This document shows, piece by piece, positions 62,992-64,000 of a stretch of DNA of 64,000 nt. Numbering within the stretch: the stretch's first letter is position 1; each line of letters begins with the position of its first letter. Source of the DNA: Syntrophobacteraceae bacterium (GTDB lineage: Bacteria > Desulfobacterota > Syntrophobacteria > Syntrophobacterales > Syntrophobacteraceae); contig JALOOX010000006.1 in assembly GCA_025454175.1 (NCBI GenBank), positions 1 through 64,000 on the forward strand. The letters run 5' to 3'. The notes beneath the pieces were generated by a model. The model made no database searches. It was not told where the DNA came from and worked only from the letters and a program-made list of their open reading frames with translations. The translations under genes were made by a program, and so were the position numbers.

Positions 62992-64000
62992 GTGTCCTTT
63001 CAAGACATTTCAGAAGTATCCGATGCCCACAGAGCTTTCATGAAGAGAGCCCTTCGCCTGGCCGCACGGGGAAAGGGCTGGACGAGCCCAAACCCCATGG
63101 TTGGCGCCGTGGTCGTCCGTCAAGGCGAGATTGTCGGGGAGGGCTATCATCGGCGTGCGGGGATGGCCCACGCCGAAGTCAACGCCCTGCTGGATGCCGG
63201 TGATCGGGCGAGGGGGGCCGATCTTTACGTGACCCTCGAGCCCTGCAACCATCACGGGAGGACTCCGCCCTGCAGCCGGGCGGTCCTGGAGTCCGGGATC
63301 GCCCGCGTTTTCGTGGGGATGAACGATCCGAATCCCCGGGTTGTGGGGGGAGGCAGCCAGTTCCTCAGGAGCCAGGGGGTTTCGGTGGTCGAGGGCGTGC
63401 TGGAAGACGAATGTCGCCGGTTGAACCAGGCCTTCATCAAACACGCGACCACCGGCAGGCCCTATGTGGTCCTGAAAGCCGCGGCGACCCTGGACGGGCG
63501 CATGGCGACCCGGACCGGCGATTCCCGCTGGGTCACCAACGAGCACTCCCGGCGTTTCGTACACCAGTTGCGGTGCGATCTCGATGCGATTCTGGTGGGC
63601 TCCAGAACCGCCCTGGCCGATGATCCGCAGCTCACGGCCCGACTGCCCGGGAAGCCGCGCTGCCGGCAGCCTGTGCGCATCGTGCTCGACAGTCGGCTGG
63701 TCCTTCCGTTGGGGAGCACACTGCTGAAGACCGTTGAAACGGCTCCCCTCTGGGTGGCCTGCTCTGAAAAAGCCCCGGAGGAGAGAGAGGAAGCGCTGCT
63801 CCGTGCGGGGGCGTCTGTGATCCGACTTCCGTGGGACCATGGGGGAGTGCGTTTGGGCTCTCTCCTGGACGAGCTCGGGAAGCGCCAGATCAGCAGTCTG
63901 CTGGTCGAGGGGGGAGCCAGGACGCTCGGGAGCTTCATCCAGGATGGCCTTGCGGATGCTTTCTTCTTCTTCTACGCCCCGAAGATTCTCGGGGACGATG
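62992..64000 (+). CDS. ribD: Bifunctional riboflavin deaminase/reductase (3' end outside window)
   Basis: About 336 residues are visible; the gene runs off the end. The N-terminal domain is the zinc pyrimidine deaminase (H60, E62, C85, C94 in HAEVNAL and EPCNHHGRTPPC). The C-terminal domain is the 5-amino-6-ribosylamino-uracil reductase (VVLKAAATLDGRMATRTGDSRWV, DAILVGSRTALADDPQLTAR). Both act early in riboflavin synthesis. GTG at 62992 with AGGGA seven bases upstream is the likely start; ATG 63040 would still keep both domains. It lies 169 bases after glyA, so it may have its own promoter. Confidence 0.95.
   Translation, partial: MSFQDISEVSDAHRAFMKRALRLAARGKGWTSPNPMVGAVVVRQGEIVGEGYHRRAGMAHAEVNALLDAGDRARGADLYVTLEPCNHHGRTPPCSRAVLESGIARVFVGMNDPNPRVVGGGSQFLRSQGVSVVEGVLEDECRRLNQAFIKHATTGRPYVVLKAAATLDGRMATRTGDSRWVTNEHSRRFVHQLRCDLDAILVGSRTALADDPQLTARLPGKPRCRQPVRIVLDSRLVLPLGSTLLKTVETAPLWVACSEKAPEEREEALLRAGASVIRLPWDHGGVRLGSLLDELGKRQISSLLVEGGARTLGSFIQDGLADAFFFFYAPKILGDD

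Noticed and set aside
1-64000. CRISPR array, rRNA or tRNA genes, integrase or phage genes
   Set aside because: No regularly spaced direct repeats, rRNA-like or tRNA-like folds, or integrase motifs were seen anywhere in the window.

Overview
The window is GC-rich, densely packed bacterial chromosome. The gene set points to an anaerobic, Gram-negative member of the Desulfobacterota (former Deltaproteobacteria), probably close to the Syntrophobacter/sulfate-reducer lineages. The evidence is a selenocysteine formate dehydrogenase with Tat signal and FdhE, an EtfA fused to a di-cluster ferredoxin, a soluble NuoEFG-like module, rubredoxin plus hybrid-cluster protein, cytochrome bd, and an MlaA-type outer-membrane protein. 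The lineage is inferred from gene content only; no rRNA or tRNA gene was seen.

Layout. 0-6.2 kb: universal stress protein, DinG-type helicase and a class A penicillin-binding protein on the minus strand, then a TrmO/TsaA-like protein. 6.4-7.6 kb: a small lipoprotein and an L,D-transpeptidase-like protein. 7.6-11.8 kb: a minus-strand NuoE-NuoF-NuoG(N-terminal)-like operon divergent from a LuxR-type regulator, with a perfect 15-bp palindrome between them. 11.9-13.5 kb: PAC2 protein and a HAD hydrolase with no ordinary start codon. 13.7-19.5 kb: a plus-strand run of class IV aminotransferase, GmhA-like isomerase, an uncharacterised protein, a cyclophilin-like protein, an FmdB zinc ribbon, then hemC and a cobA-hemD fusion. 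19.5-21.5 kb: mlaA and an M28 peptidase (minus). 21.7-27.5 kb: a 1908-residue tandem UvrA-UvrA fusion.

28.7-33.7 kb: fdhA (TGA read as Sec), fdhB, fdhE. 33.7-39 kb: CoA-transferase/GNAT fusion, a nucleotidase-like HAD protein, minCDE, a MoaD-like protein, an OsmC-like protein. 39.2-41.7 kb: cydA, cydB and a 39-residue DUF2474/CydX-like peptide. 41.7-43.2 kb: a less GC-rich island with two palindromic elements, a sugE-type exporter, a DUF4258-like remnant and a four-helix membrane protein. 43.4-48.7 kb: a minus-strand nitrosative-stress operon (rubredoxin, hcp, quinol NO reductase, PAS protein, hemerythrin) behind a TTGAC-N4-GTCAA site placed like a class II CRP/FNR activator site. 49.1-52.8 kb: gltX and a sensor kinase whose ATP-binding domain looks degenerate. 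53.2-64 kb: a lipoprotein, then yceD-rpmF-plsX-acyl-CoA dehydrogenase-etfB-etfA-fabG-fabF-rpiB-glyA-ribD, with ribD cut by the window end.

How the genes fit together. FdhAB (periplasmic), NuoEF(G)-like proteins (cytoplasmic NADH/ferredoxin chemistry) and Etf/acyl-CoA dehydrogenase are redox modules typical of syntrophic or sulfate-reducing metabolism. Cytochrome bd, Hcp, NO reductase, hemerythrin and rubredoxin form an O2/NO defence set. The points most worth following up are the activator site upstream of the NO operon, the acyl-CoA dehydrogenase/Etf block where fabH/fabD/acpP might be expected, the fused UvrA, the NuoEF(G) set with no catalytic partner, the degenerate kinase, and the HAD gene without a start codon.
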